A program made the translations under genes and the position numbers. A stretch of DNA of 64,000 bases from Segatella copri. Lineage in GTDB: Bacteria > Bacteroidota > Bacteroidia > Bacteroidales > Bacteroidaceae. Of this stretch, positions 8,071-17,838 are shown piece by piece. Positions within the stretch are counted from its first letter, which is position 1. Each line of letters begins with the position of its first letter. The notes under the pieces are model-generated. The model worked only from the letters and a program-made list of their open reading frames with translations. It made no database searches and was not told the origin of the DNA. Where the stretch lies: assembly GCF_002224675.1 (NCBI RefSeq), contig NZ_NMPZ01000004.1, positions 1-64,000 of the forward strand, given 5' to 3'.

Positions 8071-10077
8071 ATGGCACAAGAAGACGATTTGAGAGCATTG
8101 GGAAAAATCATGGATTTTCTCCGTGCTGTGAGTATCATACTCGCAATTATGAATGTATATTGGTATTGCTATGAGGCAATGCGCATGTGGGGAGTGACAA
8201 TCGGGGTTGTTGACAGAATCCTAATCAACTTCAACCGTACAGGCGGTTTATTCCATTCCATTCTCTACACCAAGCTGTTTTCGCTTCTGCTCCTGGCACT
8301 CTCATGTCTGGGAACCAAGGGCGTGAAAGCGGAAAAGATGAGTTGGAACAGGATTTGGACGGTTCTTGCTGTTGGCTTCTTCTTGTTCTTCCTCAACTGG
8401 TGGATATTATTGTTGCCTATATCTAATTTGGGCAATGCAACGCTGTACATATTTACAATGACAGCGGGTTATATCTGCCTGTTGATGGGAGGACTTTGGA
8501 TGAGCAGACTCTTGAAACACAACCTCATGGAGGATGTGTTCAATAATGAGAACGAGAGTTTCATGCAGGAGACTAAACTCATGGAGAACGAGTATTCCGT
8601 CAATCTGCCAACACGATTCTATTACAAGAAGAAATGGCAGAGAGGATGGATCAACGTGGTCAATCCGTTCCGAGCGACCATCGTGTTAGGTACACCGGGT
8701 AGTGGTAAGTCCTTTGCTGTAGTGAACAACTACATCAAACAGCAGATAGAGAAGGGGTATTCAATGTATATCTATGATTTCAAGTTTTCCGACCTTTCGA
8801 CGATTGCCTACAACCACATGATGAACCATCAGAATGGATATAAGGTCAAGCCCCAGTTCTATGTCATCAACTTTGACGATCCTCGCAGAAGTCATCGCTG
8901 CAATCCGATTCACCCGGATTTCATGAGTGATATTTCCGATGCTTATGAGAGTGCATACACCATCATGCTCAACCTCAACAAGACGTGGGTTCAGAAGCAG
9001 GGCGACTTTTTCGTGGAGAGTCCGATTATCCTCTTTGCAGCCATCATCTGGTACTTACGCATCTACAAGAACGGGAAGTATTGTACCTTTCCCCATGCCA
9101 TCGAATTGCTTAACCGCAGATACGAGGATGTCTTTCCGATACTGACGAGCTATCCCGAACTGGAGAACTACCTATCTCCGTTCATGGATGCCTGGCAAGG
9201 TGGGGCGATGGAGCAGTTGGCGGGTCAGATTGCAAGCGCAAAGATTCCGTTGTCACGAATGATTTCACCACAACTCTATTGGGTGATGTCGGCAAGCGAG
9301 TTCACGCTCGACATCAATAATCCCGAAGAACCAAAGATTCTGTGCGTAGGCAACAATCCCGACCGACAGAACATCTATGGTGCTGCACTCGGCTTGTACA
9401 ACAGCCGCATCGTGAAACTCATCAACAAGAAAGGACAACTCAAATCATCCGTTATCATTGACGAGTTGCCGACCATCTATTTCAAGGGATTGGATAACCT
9501 GATTGCTACGGCACGGAGCAACAAGGTTGCCGTCTGCTTGGGCTTCCAGGACTTCTCGCAATTGGTCCGTGATTATGGAGACAAGGAGGCAAAGGTGGTT
9601 ACCAATACCGTTGGTAATATCTTCAGCGGACAAGTTGTTGGCGAGACCGCCAAGACTTTATCCGAGCGTTTTGGAAAAGTGCTCCAAAAGCGCCAGTCCA
9701 TTTCCATCAACCGTCAGGATGTCTCTACATCCATCAATACCCAGATGGACAGTCTCATTCCGCCGAGCAAGATTAGCGGACTCACCCAGGGTATGTTTGT
9801 AGGCTCCGTTTCCGATAACTTCACCGAGCGCATAGAGCAGAAGATCTTCCATGCCGAGATTGTAGTTGACACCGACAAAGTGAAACGGGAGGAAAGTCGT
9901 TATCAGCCGATCCCTATCATTAACGATTTCAAGGATACCAATGGCAATGACTGCATGAAGCAAGCTATTCAGGACAACTACAATCAGATAAAGGAGGACG
10001 TCAAGCAGATTGTCAAGGACGAGCTGGAACGCATCGCTGCTAACGAGAATTTGAAGCACTTGATACAGAAACAATAA
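8071..10077 (+). CDS. mobC: type IV coupling protein MobC (TraG/VirD4 family)
   Basis: A 668-residue protein with four N-terminal transmembrane segments (residues about 15-150), a Walker A motif GTPGSGKS at 207-214 and a Walker B region around SSVIIDELPTIYF. This is the layout of Bacteroidales VirD4/TraG-like coupling proteins, which link the relaxosome to the mating channel at the inner membrane and power DNA transfer. It is the third gene of the mobA-mobB-mobC operon, 37 bp after mobB, and is followed by a stem-loop at 10094-10146. Confidence 0.9.
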   Translation: MAQEDDLRALGKIMDFLRAVSIILAIMNVYWYCYEAMRMWGVTIGVVDRILINFNRTGGLFHSILYTKLFSLLLLALSCLGTKGVKAEKMSWNRIWTVLAVGFFLFFLNWWILLLPISNLGNATLYIFTMTAGYICLLMGGLWMSRLLKHNLMEDVFNNENESFMQETKLMENEYSVNLPTRFYYKKKWQRGWINVVNPFRATIVLGTPGSGKSFAVVNNYIKQQIEKGYSMYIYDFKFSDLSTIAYNHMMNHQNGYKVKPQFYVINFDDPRRSHRCNPIHPDFMSDISDAYESAYTIMLNLNKTWVQKQGDFFVESPIILFAAIIWYLRIYKNGKYCTFPHAIELLNRRYEDVFPILTSYPELENYLSPFMDAWQGGAMEQLAGQIASAKIPLSRMISPQLYWVMSASEFTLDINNPEEPKILCVGNNPDRQNIYGAALGLYNSRIVKLINKKGQLKSSVIIDELPTIYFKGLDNLIATARSNKVAVCLGFQDFSQLVRDYGDKEAKVVTNTVGNIFSGQVVGETAKTLSERFGKVLQKRQSISINRQDVSTSINTQMDSLIPPSKISGLTQGMFVGSVSDNFTERIEQKIFHAEIVVDTDKVKREESRYQPIPIINDFKDTNGNDCMKQAIQDNYNQIKEDVKQIVKDELERIAANENLKHLIQKQ

Positions 10078-10093
10078 TAGTTGATAAAATGAA

Positions 10094-10146
10094 TTTAGGC
10101 AGCAACGTATCCCTATGGATTTCGTTACTGCCTAAAATAAGTAACG
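10094..10146 (+). terminator. stem-loop after mobC
   Basis: TTTAGGCAG (10094-10102) and CTGCCTAAA (10138-10146) form perfect 9-bp arms, extended inside by CAACG/CGTTA pairing. The structure begins 17 bp after the mobC stop. A strong T tract is lacking, so termination strength is uncertain. Confidence 0.5.
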
Positions 10147-10201
10147 CCCCTCTATTATGCTGCCTTACGGCTCGCTTGAGAGGCTCATTATCTTTTATTT
10201 G

Positions 10202-10777
10202 TTATTTTGTGCGAAGATAAATCAAATCAAAGTACATCAGTCGTGTCTTCATCGGCTCTATCGGAGTTGTTTGCTCTAAACCTTTGTTATGCAAAAAGGT
10301 CCATTCTTCTTCATCTGACGAAAACAAGAACTTGAAACCATTTCGTTGATAATATTCAAACACTTTCGGATGGTTGACGGCATCAACAATGACATATCGG
10401 CATCCTGTTTTATTCAATGGGTCTATAAACCATGATTTGATGAAATCCAACAATTCATCTCCCACATGATGCCCACTGAATAAATCGCTTACTGCCAACT
10501 GTCCAACCAACACTGCTGGATACTGCCTATTAAGCTTATTCCGAAGGTTTGAAGGAAGTGAATCTACTTTTACACTCGAATTAGCGACTGTAAATGCGCA
10601 GACTATTTCAGATGTATCTGGTTTAACAAAACAATATGATTTTCCAAGCAACTGATAGGCATAGTCAGCATAGTCTTGGGTGAAGAACTCTGTTATGTCC
10701 TCATCCTTACAAGTGAAGCCTTTGCATTGCTGCAAGACTTCCTCTGTCAGTTCCATAAAATCACATTGCTCTAACAT
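10202..10777 (-). CDS. GNAT-family acetyltransferase, probable toxin
   Basis: A 191-residue protein with a GNAT-type core: LAVSDLFSGHHVGDELL at about residues 94-110 resembles the acetyl-CoA-binding motif A, and FEYYQRNGFKFL is the typical GNAT ending. GNAT toxins of the TacT/AtaT type acetylate aminoacyl-tRNA, and they are encoded just after a small antitoxin gene, as here. The start codon lies one base after the stop of the 53-residue gene upstream. An ordinary GNAT enzyme is the alternative, but the tight two-gene layout on a mobile element favours a toxin-antitoxin pair. Confidence 0.65.
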   Translation of the reverse strand: MLEQCDFMELTEEVLQQCKGFTCKDEDITEFFTQDYADYAYQLLGKSYCFVKPDTSEIVCAFTVANSSVKVDSLPSNLRNKLNRQYPAVLVGQLAVSDLFSGHHVGDELLDFIKSWFIDPLNKTGCRYVIVDAVNHPKVFEYYQRNGFKFLFSSDEEEWTFLHNKGLEQTTPIEPMKTRLMYFDLIYLRTK

Positions 10778-10778
10778 T

Positions 10779-10940
10779 TTAAATGTACAGTTTTGAACGT
10801 TTTAATATAGCACGTGCCTTGGCTACTTGCTTGGAGAAGTCAATGGAGCCACGCTTTTCCAATGCCTCATCAGCCGCTTCAACGAAACGAGCTGCTGCCT
10901 CACCATGAAGGACAGGTATTGTTTTAATTTCTATTGCCAT
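10779..10940 (-). CDS. small antitoxin-like protein
   Basis: A 53-residue protein read from 10940 to a TAA at 10779-10781. It starts MAIEIKTIPVLHGEAAARF and ends RAILKRSKLYI, resembling short antitoxins that accompany toxin genes in Bacteroidales. Only one base separates its stop from the ATG of the GNAT-type protein, so the two are translationally coupled. A very good promoter precedes it: -33 TTTG and -7 TATTTTTG, 20 bp apart. Confidence 0.65.
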   Translation of the reverse strand: MAIEIKTIPVLHGEAAARFVEAADEALEKRGSIDFSKQVAKARAILKRSKLYI

Positions 10941-10979
10941 AATCTTCTTGTTTTTAATGTTATGTACTTATTTAATCTG

Positions 10980-11011
10980 CAAAAATATGCTTTTATTTTC
11001 ACTTTACCAAA
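10980..11011 (-). promoter_or_regulatory. promoter of the toxin-antitoxin pair
   Basis: The minus strand has TTTG (11008-11011), a 20-bp spacer, then TATTTTTG (10980-10987). Both boxes and the spacing match the Bacteroidetes consensus. The predicted transcript begins about 35 bp before the antitoxin start. Confidence 0.65.
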
Positions 11012-11073
11012 CTTTTTGTTAACTTTCTGTTGAATTTCTACGAAAAAATTCCAAATACCAACTTCATGCATTT

Positions 11074-11703
11074 TCATCTCCTCATTCTTTCCAATTCATC
11101 ATCCCTCCGCATTTTCTCATTCAACTTCTCCTGCATCTTGTCCAGAAAATAGGTGCGACTATAGTTCTTGCGTCTTCTGATGTCGGTGTAGAAACGATAG
11201 CAGTCCTTGGCTTTGATACCAAAGAACTGGTACATGGCTTGCGCCAAGTCCTTGAACTTCACATCGCCATCGTTCACGCTTCCCATGACGCAGATGCCAT
11301 ATACCATTTCTACAAGGTCAACGGCATTGCCAGTCCATTTCACAAATGGCTTTGATTCTGATGATACTGGCGGAGAGGCTTCTGAAGTGGATGTGGTCAC
11401 ATGAAGATGATATGTTGCTGCCACATGCTCTTGCATTCTGCGGACAAATGCAATTGCTTTGCGCACATACAAGCCTACGGTTCCCAAACAATCCTTTATA
11501 TGGGGCATTGACAGATAAAAGTCAAGCTCGGTCTCTGCGTATGACAGTGCAAAGACCGCTTGCTTCACGTTGGTGCTGCATAAATCAACCACAACCTTGA
11601 TAAACTCACGATATGAGTTCTCCAAAGCGTTACCACCTTTGTTCTTATGACCTGCATTCAGCAAGTTGAAAAAATCAGTCTCTATCAATATGTTGTATTC
11701 CAT
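11074..11703 (-). CDS. rteC: tetracycline-element regulator RteC (first copy)
   Basis: A 209-residue RteC-family protein. In CTnDOT, RteC is produced under RteB control and activates the excision genes after tetracycline exposure. The family hallmarks are the N-terminal LIETDFFNLLN and the C-terminal DCYRFYTDIRRRKNYSRTYF followed by a charged helical tail. An upstream in-frame ATG at 11787 is rejected because its extra 28 residues are not family-like. A second, clearly different RteC is encoded at 18114-18719. Confidence 0.85.
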   Translation of the reverse strand: MEYNILIETDFFNLLNAGHKNKGGNALENSYREFIKVVVDLCSTNVKQAVFALSYAETELDFYLSMPHIKDCLGTVGLYVRKAIAFVRRMQEHVAATYHLHVTTSTSEASPPVSSESKPFVKWTGNAVDLVEMVYGICVMGSVNDGDVKFKDLAQAMYQFFGIKAKDCYRFYTDIRRRKNYSRTYFLDKMQEKLNEKMRRDDELERMRR

Positions 11704-11880
11704 GTTGCTGTCTCTTTTATGGGTTTGTACTAATTTGATGTATTCTTGCGCACACCATTTATTAGTCCAATACCTATGCCATTCCAAGACAAACTAAACA
11801 ATAGGATGATGATATTTCCTGATAATCAGCAACTTTATCAAGAGAATAAGATTTTCACGAGGAAATTGCAAGCAGAAATA

Positions 11881-11920
11881 GTGTAAGGAAAACCGGACAC
11901 TCGTCCAATCTTCCTTACAC
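11881..11920 (-). terminator. long stem-loop after rteB
   Basis: Perfect 10-bp arms GTGTAAGGAA (11881-11890) and TTCCTTACAC (11911-11920) enclose an inner GGAC/GTCC stem. The structure begins 13 bp after the rteB stop on the minus strand, and probably ends the rteAB transcript ahead of rteC. Confidence 0.6.
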
Positions 11921-11933
11921 GGTTCCTATACCA

Positions 11934-13250
11934 TTACAACTTATTAGTAGGAATACCATACTCTTTCATACGGGCATAGAATGTAGTATGGCTCATTTCC
12001 AACATTTTTGCCGCATCACGCTTGATGCCATTGCATTGCTTCAAAGCCCACAAGATACGCTCTCGATTGATCTTGCGTTCTTGTTCATCAAAGTCCAAAG
12101 CCTCTTCTGTCAATGTCGATTGTGACAACTGCAAGTCCTCGACATCTATTATCTCATTCTCGCATAACAGCATAGCTCGCATGATACATGATTTCAACTC
12201 ACGCACATTACCTGGCCATGTATGGCTTACAAGTGCCCTTTGCGCTTCCTTACTGATACATTTTATTTCTTTGTCCGTATGCCTATCATATAGTTTCAGA
12301 AAGAAGTTAGCTAATGGCATAATATCTTCCTTGCAATCTCGCAATCGTGGAATCTCAATAACCGCTTCGTGAAGTCGATAATACAGGTCGCTTCTGAATC
12401 GTCCTTCCCGAACTGCCTCTTGCAGGTTTTCGTTGGTGGCGGCAATAATGCGCACATCAGCCACTTTATCTTTTGTAGCTCCCAATGGTCGGTAGCTCTT
12501 GGATTGCAACACACGCAGCAGCATCGCCTGTACGTCTTTCGGCAGGTTGCCTATCTCGTCCAAGAACAGCGTACCTCCAGCAGCCAATTCAAAGTAACCT
12601 TTTCTTGCTGCGTCTGCACTTGTGAATGCTCCTTTCTCATGTCCGAAGAGAGCGGAAACGGCAAGTTCCGCAGAAAGCGTACCGCAATCTACTACTTCAA
12701 AAGGCTTGTCGGCTCTTTTGCTTTGCAGATGTATCTTTTCCGCTATATGTTCTTTGCCTGTTCCGTTGTCTCCCAATATCATAACAGCCATGTCGCTTTT
12801 GGCAAACAATTCTGCCATTTTGTATATACGGCGAAACTTCTCACTTTTGCGGTAAACAATCTTGTTATTCAACTCTACGAGTCGTTTCTGCTTGTCTATG
12901 ATTTCTTCCAAACGTTCATAAACTACATCAAGCAACAATTTCTTCGGTATATAGTCTTCTGCTCCCAATTTCATAGTCCTCACGGCACTCATGCTTTCAT
13001 CGTAAGATGTCATGATAATAAATGGATTCTGATAGCCGTTACTACGCATCCATTCCAACAGGTCGATACCGTTATCATTCCCCAAGCGCATATCCGAAAT
13101 GACAACATCCCATTCAGAGGATTCCCTCACAGCTTTCAGACCATCTCTGTAATTGTAGCATAAGATTGTTTTCCATCCCTTCGCTTCCAACTTCTTGCCC
13201 AACATATTGCAAAATGTAGGGCTGTCTTCAATGATTATTACTTTCTTCAT
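11934..13250 (-). CDS. rteB: sigma-54-type response regulator RteB
   Basis: A 438-residue response regulator with receiver, AAA+ and Fis-type helix-turn-helix domains. The likely phosphorylated aspartate is D53, with T81 and K103 as conserved partners. The Walker A motif GDNGTGKE is at 160-167, Walker B ends in D231-E232, and the HTH occupies roughly the last 45 residues. The sigma-54 contact loop reads GAFTSA (207-212) rather than the usual GAFTGA. In CTnDOT, RteB with its kinase RteA activates rteC. The gene overlaps the rteA stop by 4 bp. Confidence 0.9.
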   Translation of the reverse strand: MKKVIIIEDSPTFCNMLGKKLEAKGWKTILCYNYRDGLKAVRESSEWDVVISDMRLGNDNGIDLLEWMRSNGYQNPFIIMTSYDESMSAVRTMKLGAEDYIPKKLLLDVVYERLEEIIDKQKRLVELNNKIVYRKSEKFRRIYKMAELFAKSDMAVMILGDNGTGKEHIAEKIHLQSKRADKPFEVVDCGTLSAELAVSALFGHEKGAFTSADAARKGYFELAAGGTLFLDEIGNLPKDVQAMLLRVLQSKSYRPLGATKDKVADVRIIAATNENLQEAVREGRFRSDLYYRLHEAVIEIPRLRDCKEDIMPLANFFLKLYDRHTDKEIKCISKEAQRALVSHTWPGNVRELKSCIMRAMLLCENEIIDVEDLQLSQSTLTEEALDFDEQERKINRERILWALKQCNGIKRDAAKMLEMSHTTFYARMKEYGIPTNKL

Positions 13251-15547
13251 GCTGTTACCTCCTCAATTTTCTTTTGTGCGGCTTTGATGATTGCCTCACC
13301 ATGTGCGAAAACATCCTCAACCGCTTGGTTGATAACGTCGTCTGATGATGTAGAATCTTCAATCAGGTCAAAGAGATGGTTCAAAGACTCGTCAGATTGT
13401 ACCATCATCCACGAGCTTCTTGCGTGGTGAATGGCATCGGACATTTTCTTGCGGTTCTCCTCTTGGGCTGCATTACGGATACTGCCCAATGTGTCAGTCA
13501 TTTCCTTTACGAAATTCTCCAAAGTCTCTTTTTCATTGCCGTAGGTCAGCAACATAGAAAAGTCTATTTGTTTTTCTGCTATCTTGCCATTCACACACTT
13601 TCTTGCAGTGTTTATCAAATCCTTGTCAGACATCGGCTTGAACAGACAAGCGACAAATCCTGCATCAAGCAGTTCTTGCTCACTCACATTTGGTGCTGCT
13701 GTCATAACGACAACAGGAATGGTCTTGGAGTTACGCACGTTCACCATACGCATCATTTCCAGAATCTCGATACCATTCACTTCAGCCATCTTCAAATCCG
13801 TTATCAGCAGATCATAAGATTTTTTGCGCATCATATCCAATAAATCCGTGGCATTATTACAAGTGTCACATACGATGCCGTTTGATGCAAACGCTTCACG
13901 GATGGTACTCAGTTGCACATGGCTATCATCAATGGCAATGACAGTAAACGAATCTTGTCGTTTCGTTCTATACTGAGTTGGTTCTACATTCTGCTTTTCG
14001 GCTGCAGCCATAGGAAGACTAATGGTAAAGATACTTCCCAGCCCTTGGTGACTGGACACATCGATTTTTCCTTTCATCAGTGAAACGAGGTTCTTGACAA
14101 TGGAAAGCCCCAAGCCAAATCCCGGTTGGGTAACCGCATTTCCCAATCTTGCAAATTCCTTGAAGATTTGTTTTTGTTGCTTGTCGTCCAATCCTGTTCC
14201 TGTATCCTTAACCTTTAGCATGAACACACCATCTTTATAGGTTGTGGATAATACAATCTCACCCTTTCCCGTATATTTGATGGCATTGGAAAGCAGATTG
14301 CGTCCTATTGTAAGCACCTTTTCCTTGTCTCCATTGACAACACCATCTGCCTTATTGTTGACGCTCAATTCCAGTTGTTTCTTCGCAGCAAAGGGCTCAT
14401 ACTCCATTTTTAATTGCTCGGCAATGTCCATCATACGGAAAGGGCGTTCCTTGACGGTCGCCTTTCCATTCGCTAATTTGGAGTAAACCAGGAAACTGTC
14501 TATCATAGAAGTCAAGCCTTTCGATGTGTCAACAATCAAGTCGGCATACCGTTTGCTTTCATCCGTAGCATCTTCAAGTCCGCTAATCTTGCGAGCATAA
14601 TCCTTGATGGCAGACAAGGGACTGCGCATCTCATGCGTTACAGTCAGCATCACCTTTCTTGTTTCTTCCTTGCTCTTACGTGTCTTGAATGCGAATCGCC
14701 ACACCAATAGGAATAATACGAAAAACACCAATATCAACAATCCTATCATCCCTATATAATAATAGGTATAATTGCCTTCCAAGTCTGCGATTTGTCGCTC
14801 ACGAACTTTGATGCCTTTATCCACATTCTCATCAGCTATGCTGATTACTCTTTGCAACTGCTTATTGATACTTTCATTTCTGTTTCCAAGACTATCCAAT
14901 ATCTCCACTACCTTACGGCTTTGCTGGTGATGTTTAGCAACAACCGTTTGGTTTAGGTTGGTGAGCATCTTTTCAGTTTGGGTTAAACGGTTTCCTGTTG
15001 TTACTGCATTTTCTTTCTTGCCGAACAATCTGCTGAAGAAACCTCGCTTCTTTGGCTTTGCCTGCTGTGGCATAGCTGAAAATCTTTTGCTTTCAGTCTT
15101 ATTCTGCTCTACAATTCTTGGAACTTCTGCGGTCAGCTTTTCTTGAGTGGCATTCAGTTCCTGCATAGCATCCTTTATATCCAGAAGAAGCTGTTCCTTT
15201 TCTGCAAAAAGATGGCAGATTGTATCAGCATCTTTCTTCGGACAGATACCTGCGATGCCTTGAAGCATACTGTCCACTTCCAATCGAAGCGAATGATACT
15301 CATTTACATCTGTTGAGTCCCAATCCGCAACCATTTCACCAAGCAGTGACAATTTCGTTATGTGCAAGTTTAAGTCATGCACATTCTTTCGCCACTGATG
15401 CAGTTCTGCATTTCTACACTCAATCTCCTTTCTGTCGCGCCATTCAAATAGGCCGATTACAATGGTACATCCTACGATGACGATGGCAGTCATGATGCCT
15501 AAAGCCATCCATCTACAGATATGCCCGGTCTGTTCTTTGCGTTCCAT
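13247..15547 (-). CDS. rteA: hybrid sensor histidine kinase RteA
   Basis: A 766-residue inner-membrane hybrid kinase. Transmembrane helices lie at about residues 13-35 and 263-284, flanking a coiled-coil periplasmic region. The HisKA domain has the phosphorylated H305 and is followed by HATPase_c. A receiver has D540/D541 and the likely phospho-acceptor D584, and a C-terminal histidine phosphotransfer-like segment contains HH at 707-708. In CTnDOT rteA lies directly behind tetQ; here 11 kb of other genes separate them, so rteAB probably relies on its own promoter. Confidence 0.9.
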   Translation of the reverse strand: MERKEQTGHICRWMALGIMTAIVIVGCTIVIGLFEWRDRKEIECRNAELHQWRKNVHDLNLHITKLSLLGEMVADWDSTDVNEYHSLRLEVDSMLQGIAGICPKKDADTICHLFAEKEQLLLDIKDAMQELNATQEKLTAEVPRIVEQNKTESKRFSAMPQQAKPKKRGFFSRLFGKKENAVTTGNRLTQTEKMLTNLNQTVVAKHHQQSRKVVEILDSLGNRNESINKQLQRVISIADENVDKGIKVRERQIADLEGNYTYYYIGMIGLLILVFFVLFLLVWRFAFKTRKSKEETRKVMLTVTHEMRSPLSAIKDYARKISGLEDATDESKRYADLIVDTSKGLTSMIDSFLVYSKLANGKATVKERPFRMMDIAEQLKMEYEPFAAKKQLELSVNNKADGVVNGDKEKVLTIGRNLLSNAIKYTGKGEIVLSTTYKDGVFMLKVKDTGTGLDDKQQKQIFKEFARLGNAVTQPGFGLGLSIVKNLVSLMKGKIDVSSHQGLGSIFTISLPMAAAEKQNVEPTQYRTKRQDSFTVIAIDDSHVQLSTIREAFASNGIVCDTCNNATDLLDMMRKKSYDLLITDLKMAEVNGIEILEMMRMVNVRNSKTIPVVVMTAAPNVSEQELLDAGFVACLFKPMSDKDLINTARKCVNGKIAEKQIDFSMLLTYGNEKETLENFVKEMTDTLGSIRNAAQEENRKKMSDAIHHARSSWMMVQSDESLNHLFDLIEDSTSSDDVINQAVEDVFAHGEAIIKAAQKKIEEVTA

Positions 15548-15607
15548 GTTGTTTACTTTTTACGTTTCTATTACTTCATTATTGCTTTGCACTAACATTT
15601 TAATCGG

Positions 15608-15615
15608 CAAAGATA
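15608..15615 (-). promoter_or_regulatory. candidate rteA promoter -7 box
   Basis: The minus strand reads TATCTTTG about 60 bp upstream of rteA, an exact Bacteroidetes -7 match. A TTTG lies at 15630-15633, but its spacing is only 14 bp, so the upstream element is uncertain. Confidence 0.4.
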
Positions 15616-15798
15616 ATGGCAGAAAGCATCAAAGACGAATATTTACATATATTACAACAACTTTTATGTATTTTCTTGGTAGAAATAGTATATTGTTAGA
15701 AAAAAACAGTTGTTGTTGAACAATAATCATTGACAACAAAGTCAAAAACTAACAAAGTGTAGATTATGGAACTCAAATCGAGTAGGAGGAAAATCACG

Positions 15799-16665
15799 CT
15801 AACTCAGGGAACCTTTTACTTTTTCAGCGGGGAGACGATCCATGTTGTCAAAAACAAGGACTAATTTACGTTGTCCTTTTTCCTTGATAAAATCAGAAAT
15901 GTCTTGCATCCATGTTTTGAACTCGTAAACCGTTGGTTCGTCTTCGCTCAAAGTCTCATAGCAAACGTCCTTTTCGACTTTATCTTGATAAATAGCTAAC
16001 ATATAACTCCATCCATATTTATGATCTTTGCTATATGCCCATTTCCAAACGCACAATGCAATAAGAACTGGCAGTGCAGCTATGATAATAGACAATAAAG
16101 AAAACCACCATGTTGTGGGTGTAGGTTTTACTGCATACGCAATAAATGTAAATATCGGAGTTAAAACTGCAACCAAAAATGCCGCAACCATACCATTACT
16201 GATAAGGGGATATTTTTCGGTTACGGTCTCCGTTTTACGGGCTAATAAATATTTCAGCTTTTCAGACCATGATACGGTTTTCGTACCTCCACCTTTGACT
16301 TTTATTGTTGCATTTCCAGATAGGATACCATCATCAATAAGTTTGCTTGTAAGCAATTCCAATATAGAGCGGCGTTGCAAGTCCTCTTGATGTCCCCATG
16401 CGTCATACTCAAAAAAGTAATAGTCGTCTGATAATTCACGTTCCAACATTTTAACCACGTTGGATTTTCCAGATCCCCAAATACCTTCGATGCCGATAAT
16501 TCGAGGTAAAGTACATTCCTCATCCAATGAATCATTCTGACAAAAATGGCGAGCAATAGTTTTTGCCAACCTTTCTTGCGAACCTACATCGAATTTGTCA
16601 ATACCACACGGTTTATTTTGGATAAACCGCGGATATTGCTGTTTGGATTGTAGTTTTGTTTCCAT
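15799..16665 (-). pseudogene. KAP-family P-loop NTPase, C-terminally truncated
   Basis: The 288-residue product has Walker A GIWGSGKS near residue 63, two transmembrane segments (about residues 155-205) and the KAP-type Walker B VLVFDNMDRLP near its end. KAP NTPases are usually 500 residues or longer, and the frame stops just after Walker B at an apparent junction near 15815, so this looks like the N-terminal half of a broken gene. KAP ATPases are membrane-associated and often found in defence loci. It sits on the border of the block that separates rteA from tetQ. Confidence 0.7.
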
Positions 16666-16681
16666 ATACGTAATTTATTGA

Positions 16682-17812
16682 TTATACGAACTCCAAATAA
16701 TTCTCCCGATTTACCACATGAAACTCGGCATAGGGATAGGCTTCTTGGAAGGCTTTCGGTGCGGCCGGCATTTTATTTCCCCACTTGAACTCCAAGGCGG
16801 TAAGACTGTCGGCACTCTCCTCAATCAGGTCGATTTCCTGTTTGTCGTAGGTGCGCCAGAAATAGAACTCCCTGTGCAGTCCCTCATTGAAGTTCGCTTT
16901 GCGCCGCTCTCCGATGATGTAGTTCTCCCACAGCGCATCGACATCCTGCCGAATGGCCAGCGGTGAGAAAGCCCCGATAATGGCATTGCGAATGCCGTTG
17001 TCGTAGAAGTACCACTTGCCAGCTTTTGTAACCTCCTTGCGTAGGTTACGCGAATAAGCCCCCAGACGATAGATAACGAAGACCTTTTCCAATAGGTCGA
17101 GGTATTTTTCAACGGTCGTCTTGCTCATGCCGAGTTGTTTACCTAACTCTTCGTAAGAAACTTCGCTGCCCAACTGAAAAGCTATCAATCGCAGTAGATC
17201 GCGCATCTTGCTCGAATTTTTTAAGCCGTCAATTGCTAAGATATCTTTAAGCAGGTATGCACCGACAATATCACGTAGGTAGTCTGTTTTACGTTCATAG
17301 TTCTCCATCATTACTACTTCGGGATAGGAACCGTAAATCAAGCGCGCTTCGAGGTTCTGGCGGGTTTCAAGTGCCGTTTCCGTCTGTGCGATTTCCCGTT
17401 GCGAGAATGGTGTAAGGAGAAATTGCGTACTGCGGCCGACCAACGGTTCACCAGTCTTATTCAGCAAATCGAATGACGAAGAACCACTTGCCAAGACACT
17501 TATTCCCGGTATTTCATCAACTATCAACTTCAGAATACTACCGATTTGTGGTATGTTCTGTGCCTCATCAATAGCCAGCAAATCAATACCATCCAATAAA
17601 TGCCGATAATTGGCTATTGAGCGATTCTCCAATAGTGCTAATGTGTCGTAGTCTTCGCCGTTGAGCATCATCGTCCTACCTGAATAGTTGTCCACAATTT
17701 TACGCATCATTACCGTTTTACCAACACGGCGAGCACCAAAAATCAGTACTGCTTTATTGGGCGCGATTCGTGCTGTAATCTTCTCTTGAAGTATTCTATT
17801 TACTGTTTCCAT
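16682..17812 (-). CDS. AAA ATPase with DUF4143 domain
   Basis: A 376-residue protein of the AAA plus DUF4143 family. The Walker A motif is GARRVGKT (residues about 26-33) and Walker B is LLAIDEAQNI (about 78-87). A winged-helix region (about 215-245) and a C-terminal PD-(D/E)XK-like region with LIEESADSLTALEFKWG follow. The family is common in Bacteroidales, but its physiological role is unknown. It is full length for the family and separated from the broken KAP gene by 16 bp. Confidence 0.8.
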   Translation of the reverse strand: METVNRILQEKITARIAPNKAVLIFGARRVGKTVMMRKIVDNYSGRTMMLNGEDYDTLALLENRSIANYRHLLDGIDLLAIDEAQNIPQIGSILKLIVDEIPGISVLASGSSSFDLLNKTGEPLVGRSTQFLLTPFSQREIAQTETALETRQNLEARLIYGSYPEVVMMENYERKTDYLRDIVGAYLLKDILAIDGLKNSSKMRDLLRLIAFQLGSEVSYEELGKQLGMSKTTVEKYLDLLEKVFVIYRLGAYSRNLRKEVTKAGKWYFYDNGIRNAIIGAFSPLAIRQDVDALWENYIIGERRKANFNEGLHREFYFWRTYDKQEIDLIEESADSLTALEFKWGNKMPAAPKAFQEAYPYAEFHVVNRENYLEFV

Positions 17813-17830
17813 ACCTTATAAAATATAATG

Positions 17831-17838
17831 CAAAGATA
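17831..17838 (-). promoter_or_regulatory. predicted -7 box of the DUF4143 gene
   Basis: The minus strand reads TATCTTTG, matching TAnnTTTG, 18 bp before the ATG of the DUF4143 gene. No clear -33 box is seen. The remaining 17,839-18,060 is AT-rich with no gene found. Confidence 0.4.
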
